Shown here: piece by piece, positions 9,025-18,453 of the stretch
How the letters are laid out: every line of letters begins with the position of its first letter
Numbering within the stretch: position 1 is the stretch's first letter
Source: Sphingomonas sp. Ag1
Lineage (GTDB): Bacteria > Pseudomonadota > Alphaproteobacteria > Sphingomonadales > Sphingomonadaceae
Reading direction: 5' to 3'
Length of the DNA stretch: 64,000 bases
NCBI RefSeq assembly: GCF_000980895.1
Contig: NZ_LAZX01000094.1
Coordinates: 744,001-808,000 of the forward strand
Position numbers and translations under genes: made by a program
The notes under the pieces: generated by a model
Told to the model about the DNA's origin: nothing
What the model saw: only the letters and a program-made list of their open reading frames with translations
The model's database searches: none

Positions 9025-10440
9025 TCAGTCGCCCGTCAGGATGCGATCGACGAGCTGCTTCACCGTTGGCACGAAGCCGTTCGAGTAGAAGGGATCGCGC
9101 TTGAAATTATAGGCCGCATGGCCGGCGAACATCAGGTTCGCCTCCGTATCGCCGCCGTGGGCGATATCCTGCAGCGTCTTCTGGATGCAGAAGCTGCGTG
9201 GATCGGCGAGACGGCCGGTCGAGTTCGTCTCGGTATCCGCCCAGCTCGAAAACAGGCACTGGCTGAGGCAGCCCATGCAATCCGCCTGATCCTTGCGGAT
9301 CTCCGCCTTTTCCTGCGGCGTCACGAACACGAGCGTATTGTCCGGCGTCTTCAGCGCATCGGTGAAGCCGTGGCCGAACCACTCGCGCGCGCGCAGCAGA
9401 TCACCCTTGGTGACCCAGAAGTTCTTGCCCTTCACGCCCACGTCGAGCTGGAAGATGTGGTCTCCAGCCTCCTTCGTCGAAAAGGCGATCTGGCGTTCCG
9501 AGCGCGCCTCGAGGCTGCGCAGGAAGGGATTGCGGACGGCCGACGAATAGAAGCCGGTCGGCGAGAAGCGATGCAGGAGGACGTCGCCCTCCTCGATCGT
9601 CATCAGCCGTTCCTTCCACTGCTGCGGAATGGGGCTTTCCTGCGTCAGCAGCGGGCGCGTGCCGTACTGGAAGGCGATGGTGCCGAGTTCCGGATTGTCG
9701 ATCCAGTCGTTCCAGTCGCGCAAATACCAGACGCCGCCGGCCATGATGATCGGCGTGGTATCAGGAATGCCACCCTCGCGCATCGTTTCGCGCAGCGCCT
9801 TCACGCGGGGATAGGGATCCTCCGGCTTCAGCGGGTCTTCGGCATTGGAGAGGCCATTGTGACCACCGGCGAGCCAGGGATCCTCATAGACGACCGCCGC
9901 CAGCAGCTCCGACACCTTGGAATAAGCGCGCTTCCACAGCGCGCGGAAGGCACGGCCCGAGGAAACGATCGGCAGGTAATTGACGTTGTAGGAAGCGGCG
10001 ATCTCGCTCAGCTTGTACGGCATGCCGGCGCCGCAGGTGACACCGGCGACCATGCCGCGGGTCCGTTCCAGCACGCCTTGCAGCACGCGCTGCGCACCGC
10101 CCATTTCCCACAGTACATTGATGTTGATCGCGCCCTTGCCACCGGCGATCTCCCAGGCGCGCTGCACCTGCTGCACGGCGCCTTCGATGGCGTATTCGAT
10201 CAATTCCTCATGCCGGTCCCGCCGCGTCAGCGCATGATAGACCTGCGGAATGATCTTGCCTTCGGGATCGTAGCTGTCGGCGTTGACGGCGCTGACCGTG
10301 CCGATGCCGCCCGCGGCCGCCCACGCGCCGGCCGACGCATGATTGGTAGCCGCAACACCCTTGCCGCCTTCCACCAGCGGCCAAACCTCACGGCCATTGT
10401 AGACGATGGGCTTGAGCCCCTTAAACACGGCAGTCGCCAC
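9025..10440 (-). CDS. Nitronate monooxygenase-family flavin oxidoreductase
   Basis: A 471-residue TIM-barrel FMN protein of the 2-nitropropane dioxygenase/nitronate monooxygenase family. The barrel has GVTCGAGMPYKL, PIVSSGRAF and IIMAGGVWYLRDW phosphate- and flavin-binding strands. The C-terminal extension of over 100 residues contains a CMGCLSQC cysteine cluster, which is longer than in classical enzymes of about 320-360 residues and marks an alphaproteobacterial subgroup. The start is a GTG at 10440 with a GAGAGG ribosome site 12 nt upstream. The substrate is unknown; oxidation of nitronates is only a family-level guess. The neighbouring GT4 gene is on the same strand 68 bp upstream. Confidence 0.8.
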   Translation of the reverse strand: MATAVFKGLKPIVYNGREVWPLVEGGKGVAATNHASAGAWAAAGGIGTVSAVNADSYDPEGKIIPQVYHALTRRDRHEELIEYAIEGAVQQVQRAWEIAGGKGAININVLWEMGGAQRVLQGVLERTRGMVAGVTCGAGMPYKLSEIAASYNVNYLPIVSSGRAFRALWKRAYSKVSELLAAVVYEDPWLAGGHNGLSNAEDPLKPEDPYPRVKALRETMREGGIPDTTPIIMAGGVWYLRDWNDWIDNPELGTIAFQYGTRPLLTQESPIPQQWKERLMTIEEGDVLLHRFSPTGFYSSAVRNPFLRSLEARSERQIAFSTKEAGDHIFQLDVGVKGKNFWVTKGDLLRAREWFGHGFTDALKTPDNTLVFVTPQEKAEIRKDQADCMGCLSQCLFSSWADTETNSTGRLADPRSFCIQKTLQDIAHGGDTEANLMFAGHAAYNFKRDPFYSNGFVPTVKQLVDRILTGD

Positions 10441-10508
10441 GGCCTTAAATCACCTCTCGAAAATCCAATAAGGCGCCCTAGCGAGAAAGGTTGCACGGCG
10501 CGAGCAAT

Positions 10509-11651
10509 TTACGCCCTTGTCAGTGCGCCCGGCCTTCCGAGCGCCGATTCATACAGCGCGGCATACCGTGCGATCATCTGCCGCTCGTCATATTCCGCCT
10601 GTGCCTTGCGGCGGTTGGCTTCACCGACGGTGCGTCGCAATTCAGGGTCGGCGATCAGTGCCTGCATCGCGTCGCGCAGCCGGACCTCGCCGGGATAATC
10701 GGTGATGAAGGGCGCGTTTTCCGGCGCCACCATGAACGGCACGTCGCCGACCGGCGGGGCCACGATCGGCAGCCCGGCGGCCATCGCCTCGACCACCGCG
10801 ATGGGAAATTGCTCAGACCGTGACGACAGCGCCAGCATGTCGAAATGCCCCATGAAACGATACGGCCGGTCGAGGAAGCCGGGGAGGACCAGCTCATCCT
10901 CGATCCCCATCGCCAGCGCCGCCTGTTCGATCGCGGCGCGTTCCGGCCCCTCGCCAACGATCACCAGCCGGAAGCGGTGCGACAATCCCCCCGCGGCGCG
11001 GACCAGCGCCGGCAAATCCTTCACCGCGCGAAGGCCAGCGACGGTGCCGATCACCACTTCCTTGGGCTTGCGCACGAAGCCGGGGATCGCCTTTGGCTCC
11101 GGGCGCTTGGCATACAGCTCGGTCGCGATGCCGTTGACGATGCGGTGAACTTTCGCGCGCGGCTGTTTCCAGGTTTCGAGCGCGATCCGCTCCAGCGTGG
11201 TGGAGGGCACCGCAAGACCGTGCGCGGCCGACAGTGCGAGCCGGCGGTAGAGGTTGCGTTCGCGCTTCAGCCCGCCGGCCTCATCCTCGTTGAAGCCATC
11301 CTCATGGTGCACCACGGGGGGCACGCCGCGCCCGAACACCCGGCGCGCCATGACGCCGTCGATGGCGCCCCAATTGTAGGTCAGCACCAGATCGAAGCGG
11401 CGCATGTAGCGGGCGATCGCATCGTAACGGCCAACGGAGGGCTTACCCTGCAACGGCGGCGGGTTCTGCGCGATTTCGTAGCGGATGCCCCTGGCGATCC
11501 GCTCGCGCGCGCCGTAGCGCCCCTCCATGCCCGACACGATCGTGTGCCGGGCACGATCGCCAAAGGCGTTCATCAGCCGCACCGCGCGCGCCTCCTTGCC
11601 GCCCAGGTCAAAGGTGGAGTGGAGGTGCAGGATGTTGATCGGCTGTGGCAT
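10509..11651 (-). CDS. Glycosyltransferase family 4 protein
   Basis: A GT-B fold retaining glycosyltransferase of 380 residues. The N-terminal acceptor domain starts with ILHLHSTFDLGGKEARAV, and the C-terminal donor domain has EGPERAAIE and the E-x7-E region SRSEQFPIAVVEAMAAGLP. Enzymes of this family transfer a sugar from a nucleotide donor to lipopolysaccharide, exopolysaccharide or lipid acceptors. It has no glycan cluster next to it, so donor and acceptor are unknown. It is divergent from glsA with about 120 bp between them. Confidence 0.88.
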   Translation of the reverse strand: MPQPINILHLHSTFDLGGKEARAVRLMNAFGDRARHTIVSGMEGRYGARERIARGIRYEIAQNPPPLQGKPSVGRYDAIARYMRRFDLVLTYNWGAIDGVMARRVFGRGVPPVVHHEDGFNEDEAGGLKRERNLYRRLALSAAHGLAVPSTTLERIALETWKQPRAKVHRIVNGIATELYAKRPEPKAIPGFVRKPKEVVIGTVAGLRAVKDLPALVRAAGGLSHRFRLVIVGEGPERAAIEQAALAMGIEDELVLPGFLDRPYRFMGHFDMLALSSRSEQFPIAVVEAMAAGLPIVAPPVGDVPFMVAPENAPFITDYPGEVRLRDAMQALIADPELRRTVGEANRRKAQAEYDERQMIARYAALYESALGRPGALTRA

Positions 11652-11772
11652 CGCGCGTCGCTTTAGCGGTGATCAGGGCGAATGTTGAGCCATTGCCGCG
11701 ACGCGTCTTCTTGCCGGCGCGGACCCATGCCGGCTCCCGCCAGTTAGACCGCTGAGACAAGCGGAGAACAAC

Positions 11773-12714
11773 ATGGATCAGGCATTGCACGGGATCGTTC
11801 AGGACATTGCCCGCGAGATTAAGGCTGATGCGGTGGAGATCGAGGCCGCGGCGGATGCCAAGGAAGAGGGCAAGGCGCCGGGCGATTTCGGCATGGCCGT
11901 GGTGACGATGGACGAGGAAGTGATCACCGGCGGGGCGGCGGACACCCCCTTCCCGCTGCAAAGCATTGCCAAGGTCTTTGCACTGGAGCTGGCGCTGTGC
12001 GCGCTGGGCGACGACGTGTTCAAGCGCGTCGGGCGCGAGCCGTCGGGTGACCCGTTCAATTCAATCATCGACCTGGAGCGGACCGGCGGCATCCCACGCA
12101 ATCCCTTCATCAACGCCGGCGCGCTGGCCGTGGTCGACATCCTGGTCGAGCAGCTGGACGACGACAAACAGGCCAGCGCGGTGGTGGATTTCGTGCGCCA
12201 TCATGCGTGCGTCGACGACGTGGCGCTGAACCAGGACGTGCTCGATTCCGAGCACAAGGGCGGCGACCTGAACCGCGCGATGATGAGCTTCATGCGCCAC
12301 CACGGCAACCTCAACAGCGACCCGGACGAGGTGATGGAAGCCTATGTCAAGCAATGCGCGATCATGCTCGATTGCCGCGGACTGGCACGGACGGGGCTGT
12401 TCCTGGCGCATACCCGGCGCAATCCCGACGATGAGGATGCCGATGCCGTAGCAGTGCGGATGCGCAAGCTGCTCGCGCTGATGATGACGTGCGGCCATTA
12501 TGATGGCTCGGGCGACTTCGCGATGCGGGTCGGCCTGCCCGCCAAGAGCGGCGTCGGTGGCGGCATCCTGGCGGTGGCGCCGGAACAGGGCGCGATCGCG
12601 GTCTGGTCCCCCAACCTCGACCAGAACGGCAATTCGATGCTGGGCGTGCGCGCGCTGGAGATGTTCGCCGACCGGACCGGCTGGTCGGTGTTCGGGCCGC
12701 CGATGGTGGCGTGA
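11773..12714 (+). CDS. glsA: Glutaminase A
   Basis: Hydrolyses glutamine to glutamate and ammonia. A serine-dependent beta-lactamase-like fold; the nucleophile is Ser64 in the SxxK motif LQSIAK, with Lys67 as the base. NPFINAGA, the DSEHKGGDLNRA region and SGVGGGILAV are conserved in bacterial glutaminases. The 313-residue length is normal. A GGAGAAC-like ribosome site precedes the ATG. It stands alone between divergent GT4 and convergent GH130 genes. Confidence 0.95.
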   Translation: MDQALHGIVQDIAREIKADAVEIEAAADAKEEGKAPGDFGMAVVTMDEEVITGGAADTPFPLQSIAKVFALELALCALGDDVFKRVGREPSGDPFNSIIDLERTGGIPRNPFINAGALAVVDILVEQLDDDKQASAVVDFVRHHACVDDVALNQDVLDSEHKGGDLNRAMMSFMRHHGNLNSDPDEVMEAYVKQCAIMLDCRGLARTGLFLAHTRRNPDDEDADAVAVRMRKLLALMMTCGHYDGSGDFAMRVGLPAKSGVGGGILAVAPEQGAIAVWSPNLDQNGNSMLGVRALEMFADRTGWSVFGPPMVA

Positions 12715-12734
12715 GCACGCGCGGCGGTCGCGCC

Positions 12735-13856
12735 TCAGCCGGGCGCGATCGCCGTCTTGGGAATGTGGGTGATGCGGCAGGCGAGATCAGCCTCGCCGCT
12801 CGCCACGATCCAATGGTCGCCAGCGTCGACGATGCCGGTCGTGAAGACCACATTGTCGAGGTACATGAGGTCCTTCAGCGGCTCGGTCAGCGCCGGGTTG
12901 GGCTCCAGTAGCGGCTGGTGCTGGGTGGCGACGGTGCGCCATGGCTCGTCACGGTCGAGCAATGTCCAATAGGTGCGGTAGATGCCGACCACGCCCGACG
13001 GCTCGACGCCGTGCCAGAGCGTGAGCCAGCCGTCGTCGGTCAGCACCGGCTGCGCGCCGCCGCCCATCCGCGCGGTGGCGACGGTCGCGGCATGGGGGCG
13101 GATGCCGGGATGGTCGCTCGGCTTCCAATGCAGCGCGTCGGGCGAGGAGGCGAGGTTGATCGACGGGCCGGCGCGCCATTCGCTGTCGGGCGGATAGGCG
13201 AAATAAAGGTCGCCCAGCGGCCGCGTCTGCGACCAGAACTTGCCGCCGATCCGCCCTTCGAAAATCAGCATGTCCTTGTTCTGGTGATCGAGGACGATCC
13301 CCTCGAGCTGCCAGTCGCGCGCGTCATCGCTGGTGTAGAGCGTGGTGGAATGCCGCTCCGGACTGACCGAGCAGGTGGTCATCAGATAGCGGCCGTCGAC
13401 ACGACTGATGCGCGCATCCTCGACACCGTAATTCTGGTAGCTGGCACGCGGCGCGATCGCCTGGTCGTAACGCACCGCCTCGACCCGCCGGCCGCTCGCG
13501 TCGAGTTCGACCGGGAGCAGCCAGGACAGCGAGGTCAGCGCCATCACCTTCCACCCGCCGCCGCGCATCATGAACTTGCGCGGATCGGCGGTGTCGACGA
13601 GCTGCAGCGGCCAATTGTCGAGGTGATAACGCCCGTCGTGCCAGCGGATGGCGCGGACATGACCCTCGCGGATCGGCGTGCGCAGCGCCTCCGCCACCCG
13701 GACCATCATCAGCAGATTGCCATTGGGCAGCCGCGTCATGCCCGGGTTGAATGCGCCCAGGACATAGGTTTCCTCGTCGATGTGCCCGGCGAGCGGGGAG
13801 CGCGACAGGTCGACGTCGTGCGGGGTGAATACCAGATGGTCGAGCGGGAAGGTCAT
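12735..13856 (-). CDS. Glycoside hydrolase family 130-like phosphorylase or hydrolase
   Basis: A 373-residue five-bladed beta-propeller enzyme of the GH130 type, whose characterised members phosphorolyse beta-1,4- or beta-1,2-linked mannosides. Visible propeller features are FNPGMTRL, YGVEDARI, MGGGAQPVL and LYLDNVVFTTG. It is last in a hydrolase-SDR-GH130 operon, its ATG overlapping the SDR stop by four bases. The substrate cannot be assigned: the operon contains no mannose transporter or phosphomannomutase. No signal peptide, so cytoplasmic. Confidence 0.8.
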   Translation of the reverse strand: MTFPLDHLVFTPHDVDLSRSPLAGHIDEETYVLGAFNPGMTRLPNGNLLMMVRVAEALRTPIREGHVRAIRWHDGRYHLDNWPLQLVDTADPRKFMMRGGGWKVMALTSLSWLLPVELDASGRRVEAVRYDQAIAPRASYQNYGVEDARISRVDGRYLMTTCSVSPERHSTTLYTSDDARDWQLEGIVLDHQNKDMLIFEGRIGGKFWSQTRPLGDLYFAYPPDSEWRAGPSINLASSPDALHWKPSDHPGIRPHAATVATARMGGGAQPVLTDDGWLTLWHGVEPSGVVGIYRTYWTLLDRDEPWRTVATQHQPLLEPNPALTEPLKDLMYLDNVVFTTGIVDAGDHWIVASGEADLACRITHIPKTAIAPG

Positions 13857-14626
13857 TCTTCGTCCTGCATCCGGGGAGATATGGTCAGTTGCTGGACGAC
13901 CGCGCGGCGCGGCTGGGTCAGCAGGTAATGGACGCCGACGGCGATATCCTCCGCGCGCAGCATCTCTTCCTTGGCGATCCGCTCCGCCTGTTCCTCGGGC
14001 GTGCCGCCGACCATGTCGCTGCCGGTCAGCCCGGGCTCTACCAGCGAGACGCGCACGCCCTTGCGCCCAAGCTCGCGCCGCAGAGCAATGGCGAAACCCT
14101 GAATACCGTATTTGATCCCGGCATAGACGGTCGAGCCCTTGCCCAGCACATAGGCGCTCATCGAGCCGATCAGGACGATGTCGCCGCTGCCCTTCGCATC
14201 CTCGCCGTGCGCGCCCATCGCCTTCGCCGCAGCCTGCGCCGACAGGAGATAGGCGGTGAAATTGCTGCCGATCGTGTAGCGAAGCTCCGCCTCGCTCATG
14301 TCGGTCAGCCCCTCGGCGCCGCGTGCGGCGTTGATCACCGCGACGTCCACGCCACCGAGATAGGCGCTTGCGGCATCGAACAGCCGGGCGACATTATCTT
14401 CCTCGGCGAGGTCAATGCTCATGCCGTCGCCCTCGCCCACCTCCCGGATGCGCTTCAGCGCGTCGGCGAGATGGGTTTCGTCGCGGCCGCAGACGAACAC
14501 TTTTGCGCCCTCGCTCGCCAGCAGCACCGCGATCGCGCGGCCGATCCCGGTGGTACCGCCGGTGATCAATACGCGCCGCCCGGCAATCGGCGTCGTCGCG
14601 GTATGCGCATCGGAAATGTCGGCCAT
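13853..14626 (-). CDS. Short-chain dehydrogenase/reductase
   Basis: A 257-residue classical SDR. It has the TGGTTGIG coenzyme motif near residue 22, NAARGA in place of NNAG, a catalytic Ser in IGSMSA and YAGIK as the YxxxK motif. It uses NAD(P)(H) to oxidise or reduce an alcohol/carbonyl that cannot be inferred. Translation is coupled to the GH130 gene (ATGA overlap), and the alpha/beta hydrolase gene lies 34 bp upstream on the same strand, so the three probably form an operon. Confidence 0.85.
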   Translation of the reverse strand: MADISDAHTATTPIAGRRVLITGGTTGIGRAIAVLLASEGAKVFVCGRDETHLADALKRIREVGEGDGMSIDLAEEDNVARLFDAASAYLGGVDVAVINAARGAEGLTDMSEAELRYTIGSNFTAYLLSAQAAAKAMGAHGEDAKGSGDIVLIGSMSAYVLGKGSTVYAGIKYGIQGFAIALRRELGRKGVRVSLVEPGLTGSDMVGGTPEEQAERIAKEEMLRAEDIAVGVHYLLTQPRRAVVQQLTISPRMQDEE

Positions 14627-14660
14627 GAAAGCTCCTGTTCGCGGGAGCAGTTCCGACGTT

Positions 14661-15536
14661 TCAGGCGCTTGCGGGTTCCACGGCAGCGCGCGCGAGCCAT
14701 CGGTCGATCGGCCCCTGCACCGCCGGTTCGGTGAGCAGCGGTGCGTGCCCCACGCCCGGCACCGTCACCAGTTCAGCGAGCGGCAGGCTGGCGACCATGC
14801 GTTCCGCCACGCTGGCGCTGAGTACGTCCGATCGGCCGCCGCGAACGATCAGCACCGGCACCGTCGCCAGCGCATGAAGCGCGCCCCACATGTCAGGGCC
14901 CGTTTCGTTGCCCGGCACGCGAAACGGCTCGGCAATGCGCAGGTCGTAGTCGAGCACGATGCGGCCATTGCTGGTCAGCCGGTACAGACGCTTGGCCATC
15001 GCCAGCCAATCCTCGATCCCGAAATCGGGATAGGCATCGGCATTCGCCTCCCGCGTGGCGCGCGCGGCGTGCATCCAGGTCGGCCAGGTGCTGGACCGCC
15101 CGACATAGCCCCGGATGCGCGCGAGCCCGGCCGGTTCGATCTCTGGCCCCACATCGTTTAGCAGCGCCCCGGCAATGCGGCCCGGCACCAGCCCGGCGAG
15201 CAACATGGTCACGATGCCGCCCAGCGCGGTCCCGATGGCGATGAACCGGTTGATCCGATGTTCCGACAGAAATGCCGCCACGTCACGGGCATAGGTGGTC
15301 GGCACGTAGCTCATCGGATCCCTGGCGTGGGCGCTTTCGCCGCGGCCGCGCAGGTCGAGCGCGAAGACCCGCCGCTCTCCCGCGATCCGCCGGGCGAGCG
15401 CGTCATAGTCGCGCGCATTGCGCGTCAGGCCCGGGAGGCAGACCACCGGCAGCGCGGCATCGTCACCGGGATAGTCGCGGGCGTGAAGCCGCAACCCGTC
15501 GTCCGATGACCAAAATATGTCCTGCCAGGCGGCCAT
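14661..15536 (-). CDS. Alpha/beta hydrolase-fold protein with Ala at the nucleophile position
   Basis: A 291-residue alpha/beta hydrolase. The oxyanion region is PVVCLPGLTRNARDY, the acid is in VLIVRGGRSDVLS and the His in PGVGHAPLL. The nucleophile elbow, normally GxSxG, reads GTALGG: the codon is GCG (Ala) where homologous proteins have serine. Either the protein is not a hydrolase, or it is a degraded copy; the rest of the fold is intact. The ATG at 15536 was preferred over a longer start that would overlap selO. First gene of the operon with the SDR and GH130. Confidence 0.82.
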   Translation of the reverse strand: MAAWQDIFWSSDDGLRLHARDYPGDDAALPVVCLPGLTRNARDYDALARRIAGERRVFALDLRGRGESAHARDPMSYVPTTYARDVAAFLSEHRINRFIAIGTALGGIVTMLLAGLVPGRIAGALLNDVGPEIEPAGLARIRGYVGRSSTWPTWMHAARATREANADAYPDFGIEDWLAMAKRLYRLTSNGRIVLDYDLRIAEPFRVPGNETGPDMWGALHALATVPVLIVRGGRSDVLSASVAERMVASLPLAELVTVPGVGHAPLLTEPAVQGPIDRWLARAAVEPASA

Positions 15537-15573
15537 CCTTGCACCTTTCGTCGCGCGCGCCCCATATCCACGC

Positions 15574-16944
15574 ATGGCCCCAGAACCACAAGCTGCCCCG
15601 CACGCCTATCAACCAGAGACGCTGCTGCTGTCGCTTGGGGACGCCTTTTACGATCCGGTGACGGCGGCCGATTTCCCCGAGACCACGCTGCGGTTCCGCA
15701 ATGATCGCGCGGCGGCCGAGGTCGGCCTCGATACGCTCGACGATGGCGCGTGGCTGGAACATTTCGGCCGCTTCCGGCCGCTTCCGGCCACGCTGCCGCA
15801 ACCGCTGGCCTTGCGGTATCACGGCCATCAGTTCCGCGTGTACAATCCCGATCTGGGCGACGGGCGCGGCTTCACCTTTGCCCAGCTGCGCGACCGCAAC
15901 GGGCGGCTGATGGACCTTGGCACCAAGGGATCGGGCCAGACGCCGTGGAGCCGCGCCGGCGATGGCAGGCTGACGCTGAAGGGCGGCGTGCGCGAAGTGC
16001 TGGCGACCGAGATGCTGGAGGCGCTGGGCGTCCGCACGTCGCGGACGTTTTCGCTGATCGAGACGGGCGAAGCGCTGGAGCGCAACGATGAGCCCTCCCC
16101 CACCCGCGCCGCGGTGCTGGTGCGGCTGAGCCATGGCCATGTGCGCATCGGATCGTTCCAGCGGCTGGCCTATGAGCGCGACGAGGAATCGATGCGCCGG
16201 CTGGTCCGCTATGTCCTGACCAACCTTTATGGCGAGGACAGCGATGATCCCGTCCGGCTGCTGAACCTGGTGGTCGACGGCACGGCGCAGCTGGCGGCGA
16301 GCTACATGGCGGCGGGGTTCGTCCATGGCGTGCTCAATTCCGACAATATCAACGTCACGGCCGAAAGCTTCGACTATGGCCCGTGGCGGTTCGCGCCGAC
16401 GTGGGAGCCGGGCTTTACCGCCGCCTATTTCGACCATGCCGGGCTGTATGCCTTTGGCCGGCAGCCCGAGGCGATCCATTGGGACGTGATGCAGCTTGCC
16501 GCGTCGCTGCGGCTGCTGTCCGAGGCGGAGCCGCTGATCGCCGCGCTGGAGCGGTTCGCGCCGGAATATCAGCGCGCGGTCGTCGATGCTTTCCTGTGGC
16601 GGATGGGACGCCGGCCGAGCGGGAGCGACGCCGACCGGGCGCTGGTGCAGGCCACCGAGCGCGCGTTGCGCGAAACGGCCACGGGGATCGACCGTTTCTT
16701 CTTCGACGCCTTCGCCCAACCGCTGCCGCCCACTTATGGTGAGCCATGGACGGAGGTGCGCGCACTGCTCGACGCCGCGCCGCTGCGCGCCGACCGATCA
16801 CATTCCTATTGGCAGGGTGAGCCCTGTTCGATGCTGATCGAGGAAGTGGAAGCCATCTGGCAGCCGATCGCCGAGCGCGACGACTGGGCACCATTCCATG
16901 CCAAGGTCGCCGCGATCAGGGTTATGGGCGAGGCACTTCGCTGA
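15574..16944 (+). CDS. selO: Protein adenylyltransferase SelO
   Basis: Pseudokinase-fold enzyme that transfers AMP from ATP to Ser, Thr or Tyr of target proteins, linked to redox stress in bacteria. The family signatures are present: YHGHQFRVYNPDLGDGR, the nucleotide loop LGTKGSGQTPWSR, LKGGVREVL, and the metal-binding stretch HGVLNSDN followed by FDYGPWRF. The 456-residue length from ATG 15574 fits bacterial SelO, and the C-terminus lacks a selenocysteine or Cys motif, as is usual in many bacteria. The start is divergent from the hydrolase gene, 37 bp away. Confidence 0.93.
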   Translation: MAPEPQAAPHAYQPETLLLSLGDAFYDPVTAADFPETTLRFRNDRAAAEVGLDTLDDGAWLEHFGRFRPLPATLPQPLALRYHGHQFRVYNPDLGDGRGFTFAQLRDRNGRLMDLGTKGSGQTPWSRAGDGRLTLKGGVREVLATEMLEALGVRTSRTFSLIETGEALERNDEPSPTRAAVLVRLSHGHVRIGSFQRLAYERDEESMRRLVRYVLTNLYGEDSDDPVRLLNLVVDGTAQLAASYMAAGFVHGVLNSDNINVTAESFDYGPWRFAPTWEPGFTAAYFDHAGLYAFGRQPEAIHWDVMQLAASLRLLSEAEPLIAALERFAPEYQRAVVDAFLWRMGRRPSGSDADRALVQATERALRETATGIDRFFFDAFAQPLPPTYGEPWTEVRALLDAAPLRADRSHSYWQGEPCSMLIEEVEAIWQPIAERDDWAPFHAKVAAIRVMGEALR

Positions 16945-17003
16945 CCTTGTGACACCGCCGGTTCCTATCCTAAAGCAAGCGACGTGACGTCAAAGGGCCA
17001 TCC

Positions 17004-18413
17004 GTGAGCGAGATCATCTCCTTCGAACCAGCGACCGGCGCCGAATTGTGGCGCGCGGCGGTGGGAGACGTCGACGCGGAGGTCGCGGCGGCGCGATCGG
17101 GCTGGGCCACCTGGGCGGCTCGCCCGCTGACCTATCGCATCGAGACGCTGCGCCGCTTCGCCAATGTCGTGCGATCGCGGCACGAGGCGTTCGCCGACGT
17201 GATCGCGCGCGAGACGGGCAAGCCGCTTTGGGAGGCGCGCACCGAGGTCGACACGTTGATGGCCAAGGTGGATATCTCGGTGTCCGCTTATGCCGACCGG
17301 ACGGCGCAGCGCCGGCTGGACGCGCCGATGGGGTCGCGCATGGCGGTGCGGCACAAGCCGCATGGCGTGCTGGCGGTGCTGGGGCCGTACAATTTCCCCG
17401 CGCATCTGCCCAATGGCCACATCGTCCCCGCGCTGATCGCGGGCAATGCCGTGGTGTTCAAGCCATCGGAAAAGACGCCGGCGTCGGGCGCCTTCCTGGT
17501 CGATTGCTATCGCGCGGCAGGCGTGCCGGAGGAATGCATCCGGCTGGTCATTGGCGGGCCGGACGAGGGCCGCGCATTGGCCGGGCATGACGGGATCGAC
17601 GGATTGCTGTTCACCGGATCGGCGCGCACCGGCCTGGCGCTCAACCGTGCGTTCGCCGAGAAGCCGGAGAAGATCCTGGCGCTGGAGATGGGCGGCAACA
17701 ATCCGATCATCGTGTGGGACACGCCCGACCTGTATGCCGCGTCGATCATCATCATCCAGTCGGCCTTCACCACCGCCGGCCAGCGGTGCACCGCGGCGCG
17801 GCGGCTGATCGTTGACCAGAAATTGTTCGATCCGCTGATGGAGCAGCTCGACAAGCTGATCTCGCGGCTGATCGTCGGCGCGCCGCATGATGACCCGGCA
17901 CCGTACATGGGCCCTGTGATCGACAATGAGGTGGCCGACCAGCTGAGCGAGAGTTTCCTCGCGCTGCTGATGCGCGGCGGGCGGCCGATCCGGCATCTCC
18001 AGCGCACGCAGCCCGATCGCCCGTTCCTGCTGCCTGGCGTGATCGACATGACCGAGGCGAGCGAGCGGCCCGACATGGAATTGTTCGGTCCAATCCTTCA
18101 GGTGGTGCGGACCGAGACGTTCGACGAAGCGATCGCGGAGGCGAACAACACCCGCTACGGCCTGTCCGCCTCGCTGATCAGCCAGACACCGGGGCTGTAC
18201 GATCGTTTCTGGTCCGGCGCGCGGGCGGGCATCGTCAACTGGAACCGGCCGACCAACGGCGCCTCCTCCGCCGCGCCGTTCGGCGGCATCGGCTGGTCGG
18301 GCAATCACCGGCCGAGCGCTTATTATGCGGCCGATTATTGCGCCTATCCGGTGGTGTCGAACGAGGCGGATGCGGCGCGTGCGTCGATCGGCATCGGGCT
18401 GCGCGACGCCTGA
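17004..18413 (+). CDS. astD: Succinylglutamate-semialdehyde dehydrogenase
   Basis: NAD-dependent aldehyde dehydrogenase of the arginine succinyltransferase (AST) pathway. Residues match AstD: GPYNFPAHLPNGHI, VFKPSEKTP, the catalytic Glu near residue 228 in LEMGGNNP, and the nucleophile Cys near residue 262 in GQRCTAARR. The start is GTG with AAAGGG about seven bases upstream. Other ast genes (astA, astB, astE) are not in the window, so the gene stands apart from the usual operon. It could act on other semialdehydes, but the similarity to AstD is strong. Confidence 0.9.
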   Translation: MSEIISFEPATGAELWRAAVGDVDAEVAAARSGWATWAARPLTYRIETLRRFANVVRSRHEAFADVIARETGKPLWEARTEVDTLMAKVDISVSAYADRTAQRRLDAPMGSRMAVRHKPHGVLAVLGPYNFPAHLPNGHIVPALIAGNAVVFKPSEKTPASGAFLVDCYRAAGVPEECIRLVIGGPDEGRALAGHDGIDGLLFTGSARTGLALNRAFAEKPEKILALEMGGNNPIIVWDTPDLYAASIIIIQSAFTTAGQRCTAARRLIVDQKLFDPLMEQLDKLISRLIVGAPHDDPAPYMGPVIDNEVADQLSESFLALLMRGGRPIRHLQRTQPDRPFLLPGVIDMTEASERPDMELFGPILQVVRTETFDEAIAEANNTRYGLSASLISQTPGLYDRFWSGARAGIVNWNRPTNGASSAAPFGGIGWSGNHRPSAYYAADYCAYPVVSNEADAARASIGIGLRDA

Positions 18414-18453
18414 TCCGGGCGCAACCCGACGGCTGGTCGGCCGTTCAGCACGG

